From Chitinophagaceae bacterium (GTDB taxonomy: Bacteria > Bacteroidota > Bacteroidia > Chitinophagales > Chitinophagaceae): a stretch of 43,701 nt of DNA. The position numbers and the translations under genes were made by a program. How positions within the stretch are numbered: the stretch's first letter is position 1; each line of letters starts with the position of its first letter. Location: NCBI GenBank assembly GCA_947458275.1, contig CANGYR010000018.1:1-43701 (forward strand). Direction: 5' to 3'. Shown one piece after another: positions 23,424 to 33,910 of the stretch. The notes under the pieces are model-generated. The model ran no database searches. It was not told where the DNA came from and was given only the letters and a program-made list of their open reading frames with translations.

Positions 23424-24431
23424 TTATTTGTAGAGGCCAATTGTTTTTTCAAGCAGCTGTTTTATTTCTTTTTTCAAAGCAGAAGGCTGCAGCACTTTGC
23501 AGCAAGGCCCCATAGAAAGGATGCTTTTACATAGTTCGGGATTGACATGTACCATAAGTTCAATTTCAATTGAATTTTTGGTTTGTTTTATTATTTTTTG
23601 AGAAAGATGCAACGGCTCTAACTGAATCAGTTTGTGATAAGGATCCTGAACAGAGAGTAGTACTTTCATGGGTTTGCTGTCATTTTCCATAATTCCTACC
23701 GAATGTTGCAGGAAATTATCGGGGTTGAAATCAAAGCGATGTTTTTGTACTTTTTCAACAACATCAATTTGGTGAATTCTGTCCAGTGCAAATGTGAGGT
23801 AATCATCCCTCTCGGCTACCCATCCGATTACATACCATCTGTTGCGGTGCTCTTTCAGCATTTTTGGATACACAGCATACTGTTTCACTTCCTGTTTGTA
23901 AATATTTTCATACTCAATATTCAGTATCCATCTGTTTCGCAGAGCGGGGTAAATAGTTCCAATCCATTGGTAGCCGGTAGTGGCGTTGACTGTTTCAAAC
24001 TGAACATATTTTTCAAAATCTTTTTCTTCCAGATCAATCAATAAATTGAAACGGGTATTGATTTTTTCAATTGCTTCCTTGAAATTTTTAAATACCGGGA
24101 CATCCGCATATTGATGCAACAGGTTAGCTGCATATCTCAATCCATCCCATTCCTCCTCCGCAAGTTGCAAATCTGCTATGGAAAATCCCTGCTCCGCATA
24201 GAAGTAACCTTTGTTTTGCTTGCTGTATTCAATAGGAGCATCATAACCGTTGGGCCTCGACATTTTCATTTGCCGGATGTCTTTTTCTATGGTAGATGTA
24301 GAAATACCCTCTCTGATTTTTTCAGAGCATATGCTTGCCAGCTCTTCAAGCGTGGGATAAGGTTTTTGTTTATTAGTCAGGCAAGCATCAATTATGTAAT
24401 AGCGAGATACGGCGGATTTAATTTTTGGCAT
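23424..24431 (-). CDS. WYL-domain transcriptional regulator
   Basis: A 335-residue protein: a winged-helix DNA-binding domain at the N terminus (ISTSTIEKDIRQMKMS and a wing near PNGYDAPIEYSKQNKGYFY), a long helical middle, then the WYL domain around 165-230 (LNIEYENIYKQEVKQYAVYPKMLKEHRNRWYVIGWV) and a C-terminal WCX-like part. WYL proteins sense nucleic acids or nucleotides and often control defence genes. Its three neighbours carry an inverted repeat 32-35 bases before their starts, so a local regulon is likely; no such repeat precedes its own start. Confidence 0.85.
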   Translation of the reverse strand: MPKIKSAVSRYYIIDACLTNKQKPYPTLEELASICSEKIREGISTSTIEKDIRQMKMSRPNGYDAPIEYSKQNKGYFYAEQGFSIADLQLAEEEWDGLRYAANLLHQYADVPVFKNFKEAIEKINTRFNLLIDLEEKDFEKYVQFETVNATTGYQWIGTIYPALRNRWILNIEYENIYKQEVKQYAVYPKMLKEHRNRWYVIGWVAERDDYLTFALDRIHQIDVVEKVQKHRFDFNPDNFLQHSVGIMENDSKPMKVLLSVQDPYHKLIQLEPLHLSQKIIKQTKNSIEIELMVHVNPELCKSILSMGPCCKVLQPSALKKEIKQLLEKTIGLYK

Positions 24432-24543
24432 GTAGTAAAAGTATATAAAATTCCTTTTACAAAAATGACACTTCTCTGAGGTTTCCCTTTTAATATGAAT
24501 GGTAACTCTCCGGATGTATCAATTGGATTTATCTCAAATAATA

Positions 24544-25368
24544 TCAAACCTGGCTAAGAATATCTTTTTTCTTATGGTTGAACTCTTCCTCTGTAATCAA
24601 GGACTGTTTAAGCATTTCCTTTAAAGTTGCCAACCGGTTGATAAGGGTGCTGTCGGCAGCGGAAAATTTCTTTTTATATTCATTGATTTCTTTTTGCGTG
24701 AGTATATCAATTTCAAAGTTGATGTAGTCATCGTAGTTTACTCTGCAACAGGCAATTTTCCCATCTCTGGTGATATCCCAGCCTGTACATGATCCCCAGG
24801 GAAGCACTTTGTCTGCCATCCACTCGTTCCGGTCTCTTGGTTTGTATTTCATACATTGGTGTTCGCCTCTTTGTATCTGTCTGAGATGTACGCCGTATTT
24901 AGTTTCCAATTCGCCGGATTTTAATTTTCCGTAGGGATACATGTCCTGAATAAGTACGGGGGTAAGGATGTCTCTGATTTTTATTCTTTTTGCTTTTTCT
25001 TCTTCTTTCAGTTTTTTTTCTTCCTTTATTTTTTTCACTTCAGTTTTATTCAGCCATTCAAGTCGGTAGTAATAAAAGTCGGTGTAAGAATACCGATAGC
25101 AGACAATTGTTCCATCGGTAGTGATATCCCAACGACTCACTACATTCTCCAGTGTTAAATAAGAACCCCAAGCGAGCATATTATTATGCTCCCAGGTGAC
25201 AGACTCATCCTTAGCAATCTGGTAGCGTATGTCATCTTTTACCATATATAGTTCCACCAAGCGACAATTGTAATTGATTTCCAGTTTTTTTTCATCAATA
25301 TCCGTGTAAGCGATTTGGTTTTCAAGGATTATTTTTTTGATATTTTCAATAGCTTGTGAAGTTGACAT
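24544..25368 (-). CDS. SHOCT-domain protein with an internal repeat
   Basis: The ATG at 25368 (MSTSQAIENIKKI) lies just after the promoter-like element; the longer frame from 25407 would overlap it. The 274-residue product has two copies of a WDITxDGxI-x-CxR module (79-115 and 197-233), each followed by a Lys/Glu-rich helix; a charged linker at 105-135 and a C-terminal SHOCT module (245-274: LATLKEMLKQSLITEEEFNHKK), which in other proteins aids oligomerisation. No signal peptide. The function of the repeated module is unknown to me. Confidence 0.65.
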   Translation of the reverse strand: MSTSQAIENIKKIILENQIAYTDIDEKKLEINYNCRLVELYMVKDDIRYQIAKDESVTWEHNNMLAWGSYLTLENVVSRWDITTDGTIVCYRYSYTDFYYYRLEWLNKTEVKKIKEEKKLKEEEKAKRIKIRDILTPVLIQDMYPYGKLKSGELETKYGVHLRQIQRGEHQCMKYKPRDRNEWMADKVLPWGSCTGWDITRDGKIACCRVNYDDYINFEIDILTQKEINEYKKKFSAADSTLINRLATLKEMLKQSLITEEEFNHKKKDILSQV

Positions 25369-25400
25369 ATTTATTTTTTCAGCAAACATAAACTGATGCA

Positions 25401-25417
25401 CCTCCATCTATTGGAGG
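25401..25417 (-). promoter_or_regulatory. Inverted repeat upstream of the SHOCT-protein gene
   Basis: CCTCC-N7-GGAGG, 32 bases before the start at 25368; the minus strand reads CCTCCAATAGATGGAGG and continues to TATGTTTG, a perfect TAnnTTTG element. It is nearly identical to the repeat at 23380-23396. Confidence 0.5.
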
Positions 25418-25452
25418 AGTGTTAGATTATATTCCTGAGAAGTAATTTTTTT

Positions 25453-25475
25453 ACTCCTCAAGAAAAATAAGGAGT
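25453..25475 (+). promoter_or_regulatory. Related inverted repeat upstream of 25511-25987
   Basis: ACTCCT (25453-25458) and AGGAGT (25470-25475) form a 6-base inverted repeat, 35 bases before the plus-strand start at 25511. The arms share CTCC/GGAG with the two repeats on the other strand, though the spacer is 11 bases and not 7. It lies in the divergent region with the SHOCT-protein promoter. Confidence 0.4.
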
Positions 25476-25510
25476 GTGTTTATTTCTTTGTACAAACAAA
25501 ACTTCAACAC

Positions 25511-25987
25511 ATGCATAATTCAGTCAAAAAGCACATTGAGCAAACTCCACAGGAAAAAGCAAACAAACCGGTTCGTTTATATAATCCGGGCGGTTTGGAT
25601 TTTACCAAAGAACATCGAATCAATTCAATTGAGGCAACGGATACCTACACTCGGATTGATTTCATTTATCGTTCCTCTATGATTTATGTAAATGGCGGAT
25701 GGATTCAGATGGATGCAGGTTGTTATATCCAACCGGCTAACTCATCGACAAAGTTTGGGTTAATCAAAGCCATTGGGATTCCTATCGCTCCGGAAAAATA
25801 TTATTTCAACAGACGCGGGGAGTTTCATACGTACACGCTTATTTTTCCGGCCTTGCCCAAAAACACTACTCAGATTGATATTATAGAAAAAGAAGCGCCC
25901 GGTACTTTTTTCAATTTTTATGGAGTAGATTACTCCAAATGGATGACAGTGGCGCATCCGATTGAATTACCAACATCCAAAAACTAA
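25511..25987 (+). CDS. Beta-rich protein of unknown function
   Basis: A 158-residue soluble protein with no signal peptide. The second half has the pattern RGEFHTYTLIFPALPKNTTQIDIIEKE and FFNFYGVDYSKW, which I know from many Bacteroidota hypothetical proteins with Ig-like folds (strand, P-x-L-P turn, strand, then F-N-F-Y-G-V). Divergent from the SHOCT-protein gene with inverted repeats between them. It is followed after 3 bases by a UVR-like helical protein, so the two form an operon. Confidence 0.55.
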   Translation: MHNSVKKHIEQTPQEKANKPVRLYNPGGLDFTKEHRINSIEATDTYTRIDFIYRSSMIYVNGGWIQMDAGCYIQPANSSTKFGLIKAIGIPIAPEKYYFNRRGEFHTYTLIFPALPKNTTQIDIIEKEAPGTFFNFYGVDYSKWMTVAHPIELPTSKN

Positions 25988-25990
25988 ATC

Positions 25991-26491
25991 ATGGATATAA
26001 TTTTATTTAAAGAGCAGTTACTTGAAATAAAGTGTAAGCTTTTTAAGATTGAGCAGAAAAAAAATCTGGCAGTAAAAGCTCATTACTTTGAGAAGGCCTC
26101 CGGTTTAAGGTTTGAAGAAAAGCTCATCCTCCAACAAATGGATGATATAAAAGACCAGATCATTAAAGCCATTGAAACATTCGATAAAGATTCCGGCAAT
26201 ATGTATGATTATATGAAATTGCTGGAATTACTGATTGAATTTCATTCATTTGAATTTAATAATGATTGTTATTATGTACAAAGTATAGAAGCAATTGATG
26301 AATATGCAAACAAATACCGTGAACTAAAACTTCAACTGCACATTCAATTAAATACATTTATAGAAGCAGCGTGCATGAATATAAGTGAACAAATAAAAGG
26401 TTTTAAACACGAAGAGGATAAAACAGATATAATTAATGCAGTTAATCGGTTGGCTTCAATTGGGCAATTATTATTAAGACACAGGCCATAG
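25991..26491 (+). CDS. Helical protein with a UVR-like motif
   Basis: A 166-residue, all-helical protein. The N-terminal stretch NLAVKAHYFEKASGLRFEEK followed by LILQQMDDIKDQI resembles the UVR motif of UvrB, UvrC and Clp partners (alternating AxxxxFExAAxLRDxI), which mediates protein-protein contacts. The rest gives no match. It starts 3 bases after the preceding stop and is surely cotranscribed. A role as adaptor or partner is a guess. Confidence 0.55.
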   Translation: MDIILFKEQLLEIKCKLFKIEQKKNLAVKAHYFEKASGLRFEEKLILQQMDDIKDQIIKAIETFDKDSGNMYDYMKLLELLIEFHSFEFNNDCYYVQSIEAIDEYANKYRELKLQLHIQLNTFIEAACMNISEQIKGFKHEEDKTDIINAVNRLASIGQLLLRHRP

Positions 26492-26636
26492 ACGGATCGA
26501 TAGCGTTTGTATTAAGTCGAGATTTATTTCTTAATCAAATAAATGGGGTAAAGGAAATTTAATACAATATTATATAGGATTAAAAATTTTGTCAGTCACT
26601 TTTGGATATTTTATGACAAACGATTTCTGTTGTGTT

Positions 26637-27251
26637 TTACTTAATAACCCAAAGCAATGTCCTTTTTTCCTCTGATTCTATATTCTTAATCATTTTTTTC
26701 AAAGAATGATTCGAAACAGCCGGACAGCCCCATCCTTCGGGTGTGCCGTCGGGATAGACCTCATTTTCCGGGACTGCATTCCAGGAGTGAAGTACAACAT
26801 TTCTTTTAGAAGCATTGCTGTTGGTTTTATCCATGCCCGCCAAATGATAATTCACTTTAATGCCCCACTCACTGACGCCCTTATTGCCTATAATATATTT
26901 TCCTACTGATGAGCAGTGGCTTTCCGGCTCATTGCTAATCTTTGGATTTTCTTTGGTAAAATCCATTTTCCAAAAATGCGAACCGCAACCATGGCTCACC
27001 ATATATCGGTCCGTGATTTTCTTTTCGGAAAAATCACACAGGTACAACCGTTTTTTCCCGGAATGAACCGAAAGATCAGCCAAAAAGAAAAATGATGTAT
27101 TCAGGTTTCTTGATTTACAATACTGTAATGCTTCTTCCGTGTATGATTTGTAATCTGAATATTGTTTTGCCTCAGGGATAGGTGGGCATACAGTGTTACA
27201 TCCAAAAAGATAGAATACTAAAACAAGCAGTATGTGAAAAGATTTTTTCAG
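26637..27251 (-). CDS. Murein L,D-transpeptidase-like (YkuD_2) lipoprotein, CTG start
   Basis: The protein part starting at a TTG (27083) lacks an N terminus, but the frame continues upstream to 27297 with no ATG, GTG or TTG. A CTG at 27249-27251 gives an ideal lipoprotein signal (MKKSFHILLVLVFYLFGC, Cys18), so I place the start there; 204 residues. It has a catalytic-type His155 (VVLHSWNA) and Cys176 in EGWGCPAVS, matching the YkuD_2 (PF13645) Cys pocket. It would form or edit cross-links in peptidoglycan at the outer membrane. It follows the Zn-ribbon gene in the same frame, after its TAA. Confidence 0.65.
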   Translation of the reverse strand: MKKSFHILLVLVFYLFGCNTVCPPIPEAKQYSDYKSYTEEALQYCKSRNLNTSFFFLADLSVHSGKKRLYLCDFSEKKITDRYMVSHGCGSHFWKMDFTKENPKISNEPESHCSSVGKYIIGNKGVSEWGIKVNYHLAGMDKTNSNASKRNVVLHSWNAVPENEVYPDGTPEGWGCPAVSNHSLKKMIKNIESEEKRTLLWVIK

Positions 27252-27296
27252 GTTAAAGTGAGTTTTGATTATTGGAGAATTAATGAGTAAATGAAT

Positions 27297-28418
27297 TTAT
27301 TTCAAAACAAGGTTTCGGTCTAATTCAATCTTCTTTTTCTGTCCTGACTCCCCTTTTATATAATAATGCTTTGCCAGATCGGGGCCTATGGCTTCTTCAA
27401 ATACCCTTTTGATTCTCGACATTTTCTGACTGGCGGAATCGCTGAGGGCATTTACCATATCATCTATCCTCATTTTCATTTCATGTAAAGCGCCCATATT
27501 TGAAATATGTGCGTATATTTCATAAAGCTCCGTGCGGTATTCACTTAAGCTACTGTGATAAATCCCTTCCGGGTATCTTAAAAAAAGAAAATAGAGTGCC
27601 TTTTCAAGGGGGCGTAGTTTGATTTCAATATTACCAAAATCCGGCAGGAATATTTTGTTTCTGTGATCAATCTTTAATTTACTGAGAGGTGAAAAACGTT
27701 TTAGATTTTGAGCAAACAACATCCGTTCTCTCAGAGAGCTCATAATCTGTAAGGCATGATGCAGTTCGGGAGTACTAATTTTTCCATTGGTCCTTTCAAT
27801 ACATGCCTCACACACATCGCCTGTTCTGAGTTTCAGAATAATATCTCTTTTGTGTGCACAAAAATCACTTACACATCCGATAGGATGTTCATGCACTTTG
27901 GTACGCAGATCATACAATCCGTCAAACATATGCTTTTGCAACACCAGCGCTACCACTTCATAAGCGATGGGAAAAGCAGCGGAACATTTTATATAATAAT
28001 TCCAGTCGTCTGTATGTATAAAGCCGTTATAAGGCATGTTTTCATCGAGTGCAGCAAACCAGTTTTCTTTATTGGCAATATCAGTGAGAATAAGAACAAA
28101 TTCGTTTTCCTGAATCCTGCGACTTGCTCTGTATTGATTTGCTTTTTTAAATAAAGTACTCCAGGTTATTGTTTCTCTTTTTAACGGGAACACAGGTTTA
28201 CTACTACTAAACACCATTTCCTTCATCATAACCTTTTTCTTTTCGAATTCATGACTGTTTCCTATTTCAACCATAAACTTTTCATCGTCTTCGATATCAG
28301 TAACGGATGTTCCGTCATAAATAAAACTGATTGGTCCGGGGATAGATTGCAGGAAGTCAACCACCTCGGTAAACAAGGTGGCATCAACTTCCGCAGATTT
28401 TACTAAATGTACGTTCAT
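27297..28418 (-). CDS. Large protein with a four-Cys zinc-ribbon-like motif
   Basis: A 373-residue soluble protein. Residues 176-206 contain HEHPIGCVSDFC and KLRTGDVCEAC: Cys182, Cys187, Cys203 and Cys206, probably a zinc site. Similar blocks occur next to metallopeptidase-like domains such as archaemetzincins, but there is no HExxH in this protein; a helical C-terminal part follows. It lies 9 bases after the VWA gene (28428-29063) on the same strand, so the two are cotranscribed. The function is unknown. Confidence 0.5.
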   Translation of the reverse strand: MNVHLVKSAEVDATLFTEVVDFLQSIPGPISFIYDGTSVTDIEDDEKFMVEIGNSHEFEKKKVMMKEMVFSSSKPVFPLKRETITWSTLFKKANQYRASRRIQENEFVLILTDIANKENWFAALDENMPYNGFIHTDDWNYYIKCSAAFPIAYEVVALVLQKHMFDGLYDLRTKVHEHPIGCVSDFCAHKRDIILKLRTGDVCEACIERTNGKISTPELHHALQIMSSLRERMLFAQNLKRFSPLSKLKIDHRNKIFLPDFGNIEIKLRPLEKALYFLFLRYPEGIYHSSLSEYRTELYEIYAHISNMGALHEMKMRIDDMVNALSDSASQKMSRIKRVFEEAIGPDLAKHYYIKGESGQKKKIELDRNLVLK

Positions 28419-28427
28419 GTGTTTATT

Positions 28428-29063
28428 TTATTCTGAAAAAAGGTCGCTCAAGTTTCCGCCTCTTCTTTTTTTATCCATATAACCAGACATTGAATGGTTG
28501 AGCTTATTCCATACTTCTGAATTCATACTAGACTTTTCAAAAGCATAGCTGTTTTGTTTTCTAATTGCCATGGTAGCAGCTACATCCACCGCATCGAGTG
28601 TGGCTCCGATAAAACTGAATGTCCATTTGCCGGTTTCCTCCAAACGCGATATAGCCTTTCTAATGTCCTCCAATTTAAATAATTTAGAAGCATTTTCGTG
28701 ACCGTCGGTCAAAATTACAATAACAACTGTAGTATTCAGTTCACCTGAATGGTGTTTTGTCTCGTTTTCGATTTGTTTAATAGTTGATCCAACAGCATCG
28801 AGTAAGGCAGTTGTTCCGTCAGGTCTGTAAGTTTCCGTGTTTAATTTTCTCACAATAGCCGGGGGGCTTTGAAAAAAATGGTGATACACTTCATGATTGA
28901 AGGTGGTCAATCCGATAGTAATCTCCTGCTCCGGAAATTCTGTTTCCAGTTGCCTGATTTTGGAAACCTGCTCATTGAAACCATTGATGGTATTTTCAAT
29001 ACAGTCGCTCATTGAGCCACTTTTGTCGACAATAAGGTGGTAGATGGTTTTTTGTTTTTGCAT
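28428..29063 (-). CDS. VWA-domain (TerY-like) cytoplasmic protein
   Basis: A 211-residue von Willebrand A domain with a complete metal-ion site: DKSGS (Asp13, Ser15, Ser17), Thr84/85 in DGTTALLDAV, and Asp120 in ILTDGHEN. There is no signal peptide and no membrane segment, so it acts in the cytoplasm as a metal-dependent binding module, as in tellurite-resistance-like TerY proteins. It is the first of a two-gene unit with the Zn-ribbon protein. The tail is rich in charge and Met (EKSSMNSEVWNKLN). Confidence 0.85.
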   Translation of the reverse strand: MQKQKTIYHLIVDKSGSMSDCIENTINGFNEQVSKIRQLETEFPEQEITIGLTTFNHEVYHHFFQSPPAIVRKLNTETYRPDGTTALLDAVGSTIKQIENETKHHSGELNTTVVIVILTDGHENASKLFKLEDIRKAISRLEETGKWTFSFIGATLDAVDVAATMAIRKQNSYAFEKSSMNSEVWNKLNHSMSGYMDKKRRGGNLSDLFSE

Positions 29064-29095
29064 GATGGTAGTTTTTATTTATTTACTGATTTAAT

Positions 29096-29443
29096 TTAGT
29101 ATCCGTAATAATAGTAAGAATTCGTATATGGACTTGAATAGTAATAGCTATTTGAATAAAGAGAATTATAATTGTTTGAATTATAACTAGGGTATGAATA
29201 GTATGAATTATTCTTACTTCCATAATTGTTATAGTCTGTATAAGTTCTAGTTCCAACGGCACCTGTGTAAGGGTTCACATTTCCGTATGTACTCCAATTA
29301 TCTAATTTGGTGTTGTTGGGTGAACTGCGATAATGACTTTCAACATAAGTTCCATTACTTTTGTAATAACCATTTACATAGGTTTGGGCAAATGTTCCCA
29401 TTGCTGCAAATAATACGATTGTCAATAAAATTGTTTTTTTCAT
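29096..29443 (-). CDS. Small secreted Tyr/Ser/Asn-rich protein
   Basis: A 115-residue protein with a signal peptide (MKKTILLTIVLFAAMGTFAQ). Residues 21-70 follow a common Bacteroidota pattern: TYVNGYYKSNGTYVESHYRS and NPYTGAVGTRTYTDY, in which GYY/GTY/HYR/NPYTG are conserved. The C-terminal half is low-complexity Tyr, Ser and Asn. It is probably an extracellular or surface protein of unknown role. It lies 32 bases before the VWA gene but seems functionally unrelated. Confidence 0.65.
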   Translation of the reverse strand: MKKTILLTIVLFAAMGTFAQTYVNGYYKSNGTYVESHYRSSPNNTKLDNWSTYGNVNPYTGAVGTRTYTDYNNYGSKNNSYYSYPSYNSNNYNSLYSNSYYYSSPYTNSYYYYGY

Positions 29444-29495
29444 GTGCTTTAGTTTAAATGATTAAATGTTTGTTTTTTATTTCGGGAATATTTAA

Positions 29496-29912
29496 TTACA
29501 AGCTTAAATAGATTTTTTGTGGATATTCTCCCTGGAACACATATTCTGTGACCGGGCAAAGCCAAAGTCTGTGTTGAAAGGGTTTGTTCTGATAAGTTGT
29601 CACATTATAGTAAGCACCATAATCCACCGGAGCGTGTCCTACACTATTCAGTAAATCCCGGTTAAGTCCGATATTTATTTTTTCCAGTCGGATAGAATGG
29701 TTTTCAAAAGGTCTGGTGCTCATGGTTACGGTTACATTCGTGCCATTGGAAGACAACAGATCTAAAAAGCTATCCGAACCGTCTACCATCAGCAAATCGG
29801 CTTTGGTTCCAAGTCCATTTTCTAAAAACTCCGGAAGATCGGCATACCATAATCCCTTCTCTTTGTAAAATCCAATTGTTTTGGTCTCTGTACTGGTTTT
29901 GGTTAATTGCAT
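29496..29912 (-). CDS. Conserved Bacteroidota protein of unknown function (possibly DUF6717)
   Basis: A 138-residue soluble protein with the blocks IGFYKEKGLWYADLPEFLE, TKADLLMVDGS, FLDLLSSNG and a beta-rich C terminus (YYNVTTYQNKPFQHRLWLCP). I recall similar sequences annotated as DUF6717, but I am not certain of the number. No catalytic motif is visible. It lies in an array of minus-strand genes between the caspase-like gene and the Tyr-rich gene, with its own upstream palindrome at 29965. Confidence 0.5.
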   Translation of the reverse strand: MQLTKTSTETKTIGFYKEKGLWYADLPEFLENGLGTKADLLMVDGSDSFLDLLSSNGTNVTVTMSTRPFENHSIRLEKINIGLNRDLLNSVGHAPVDYGAYYNVTTYQNKPFQHRLWLCPVTEYVFQGEYPQKIYLSL

Positions 29913-29964
29913 ATGTTTTTATTTTGAATGCAAATTACATTCGTGTGAAGGCGATTGGTGTTTT

Positions 29965-29978
29965 TTACAAGCTTGTAA
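29965..29978. promoter_or_regulatory. Perfect 14-base palindrome, possible operator
   Basis: TTACAAGCTTGTAA lies 52 bases upstream of the start at 29912 and 29 bases after the caspase-like gene. A perfect dyad of this length fits a dimeric regulator site. I found no second copy by eye. Confidence 0.35.
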
Positions 29979-30007
29979 GTGGAGGGGGTATTTTAACCTT
30001 ATTTCCC

Positions 30008-30625
30008 TTATTTCCTTTTTCTGGGGAAGTGGAATCGGTCATTAATAACTACTCTCAGATCAAGGATGCGGTGCAGGTTGCCGTAATCGGAAATAATTTT
30101 TTTGTGAATCTTTTCAATTCCCAGGCTGTCGAGTTTATCGTGTTGAAAGGCTTCAAAAACAAATAAATCGCAGGCGGTGGATTGAATCCAGTCGACATCT
30201 GTTTTATAGCCAATAGCGGCAATGGCTTCCGTTTGTTCCAGGAAGTTTTTTATCAGTCTTTTATCAATATTGAATGTAGAGCACGATCCGAAATAAATTA
30301 CCTTCCCAAAGCATTTACCCTCCAGGTAGTCGCCCAATTCATCAAGGGTGTACTTCATTTTGTTGGTAATAAAAATGGATCCCTCTCCGCCATGAAAGGC
30401 GAGGTACAGGATAGGATATTTTTCGCTAACGGTTTTATGGCTCCATTTATTCAGAAAGAACTCCAGTTCTTCTCTCGTAGCGCAGTCATGATAAATATAA
30501 TCGCAGTAATTTCTTTTTTCCAGCAAATCCAGAATTGGCAGTACGGTGGATCTATCTTGTATGTCATGATGATCCCAGAGTCCTTCCAGGCAGTAAATCC
30601 CTTTTTTTCTGTTTTTGAGGGGCAT
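30008..30625 (-). CDS. Caspase-like (clan CD) cysteine peptidase
   Basis: A 205-residue cytoplasmic protein. The two catalytic blocks of clan CD are present in order: ILYLAFHGGEGSI with His78 and KVIYFGSCS with Cys115. They are preceded by a Rossmann-like strand (IYCLEGLWDHHDI) and followed by helices and the block AIAAIGYKTDVDWI. The length is that of a bare peptidase domain, with no fused sensor. Caspase-like proteins in bacteria often act in regulated cell death or conflict systems; its substrate is not visible. It is the first gene of the minus-strand series containing VWA and Zn-ribbon genes. Confidence 0.7.
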   Translation of the reverse strand: MPLKNRKKGIYCLEGLWDHHDIQDRSTVLPILDLLEKRNYCDYIYHDCATREELEFFLNKWSHKTVSEKYPILYLAFHGGEGSIFITNKMKYTLDELGDYLEGKCFGKVIYFGSCSTFNIDKRLIKNFLEQTEAIAAIGYKTDVDWIQSTACDLFVFEAFQHDKLDSLGIEKIHKKIISDYGNLHRILDLRVVINDRFHFPRKRK

Positions 30626-30888
30626 AGCTGAGGATTATTAAAAACAAAATAAAGGAATTAATATCAAAAAGGGATGTGAAAAACAATTGTAATGTATTTT
30701 CATTAGTTATTTACTCAATTTTTTCAAGTATAACCAATTACTTGCGCTCAATATTGTTTAACATCCTTTCTCTACTGCCGCAAACAATTCCTCACTTTTA
30801 TTGTTTTACTTTCTCATCGGACATTTCCTATTTCAATCATCTCTGTTACAGAGGGATTGTATTAAATTTGTCCTCTTAAAAAAAGTAA

Positions 30889-33105
<2,217 letters not shown>

Positions 33106-33130
33106 TAACAGTATTTAAACAATCCATCTT

Positions 33131-33160
33131 AAGGCGACTCAACAGCGGGTCGCCTTTTGT
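33131..33160 (+). terminator. Intrinsic terminator of katG
   Basis: AAGGCGAC (33131-33138) pairs with GTCGCCTT (33149-33156) across a 10-base loop and is followed by a T-rich TTGTTTT tail. It lies 26 bases after the katG stop. Confidence 0.8.
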
Positions 33161-33197
33161 TTTGAATTTCATTCTGCGGAGTATTTTTTAATGAGGT

Positions 33198-33680
33198 CTA
33201 TATTCTGATCAACTTGTGTTTACGAAGTGTATTCAATGTCAGAGGATTCCCATCATTTAAATTTTTATACGAAATCATTTCACACAGAAATGCTTTGTGA
33301 TCGCCCGCATCGAAGCTTTTTATAACTTTCATTTGCATTACTGCGAGGCAGTTTTTCAGCACAAAAAAATCATTCCACAAAATGAGTTCATCTCTTTTTT
33401 GAAGTCTGCTTATTTTATCAATATTTTTTCCTGATTTTTTTCCCAACAAATCCACCAGCCGATACTGACCTTCTGATAATAATTGCAAAACGAACTCTCC
33501 GTCGGCTTCAATGTTTAATAATGTTTGTGTATTGTAGTAAATGCCGCAGATAAATCTTTTGGGTTGCATGCTTATTTGAGAAGCATAGGTAATGATATGC
33601 ATATTGTTGTTGTCAGCCGATTTAGTGCTGCAACTATATACAGGTAAATCTACCCTGTTCCATGGCTTTTTTCTGGTCAT
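33198..33680 (-). CDS. Flavin reductase-like (FMN-binding split barrel) protein
   Basis: Start chosen at the ATG at 33680 (MTRKKPWNRVDLPVYSCST) over the one at 33695. The product of 160 residues is a flavin-reductase-like domain: NMHIITYASQISMQPKRFICGI, then TQTLLNIEADGEFVLQLLSEGQYRLVDLLGKKSGKNIDK with the usual FVLQ/LLG blocks, then AVMQMKVIKSFDAGDHKAFLCEM. The family binds FMN and reduces it or transfers electrons. It is convergent with katG and may serve in redox defence, but this is only context. Confidence 0.75.
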   Translation of the reverse strand: MTRKKPWNRVDLPVYSCSTKSADNNNMHIITYASQISMQPKRFICGIYYNTQTLLNIEADGEFVLQLLSEGQYRLVDLLGKKSGKNIDKISRLQKRDELILWNDFFVLKNCLAVMQMKVIKSFDAGDHKAFLCEMISYKNLNDGNPLTLNTLRKHKLIRI

Positions 33681-33910
33681 TGATATGATTTTCACTTTTA
33701 TTAATGCAGTTGAGAATTGAATACATAAATAAATAAAATACCATATAAATGAAATTAAATTTATTTAGATAAAATATTAAAATATTTACTTTTTTCTAAA
33801 CAAAAACCAAGTAGCGTTGTTTAATACGTATACAAAATCATTAAACAAATATCGGGTTAGTGGTTATTGTTACAAACTATTATTAAAAACAAAAACAAAA
33901 AAAGAAAACG

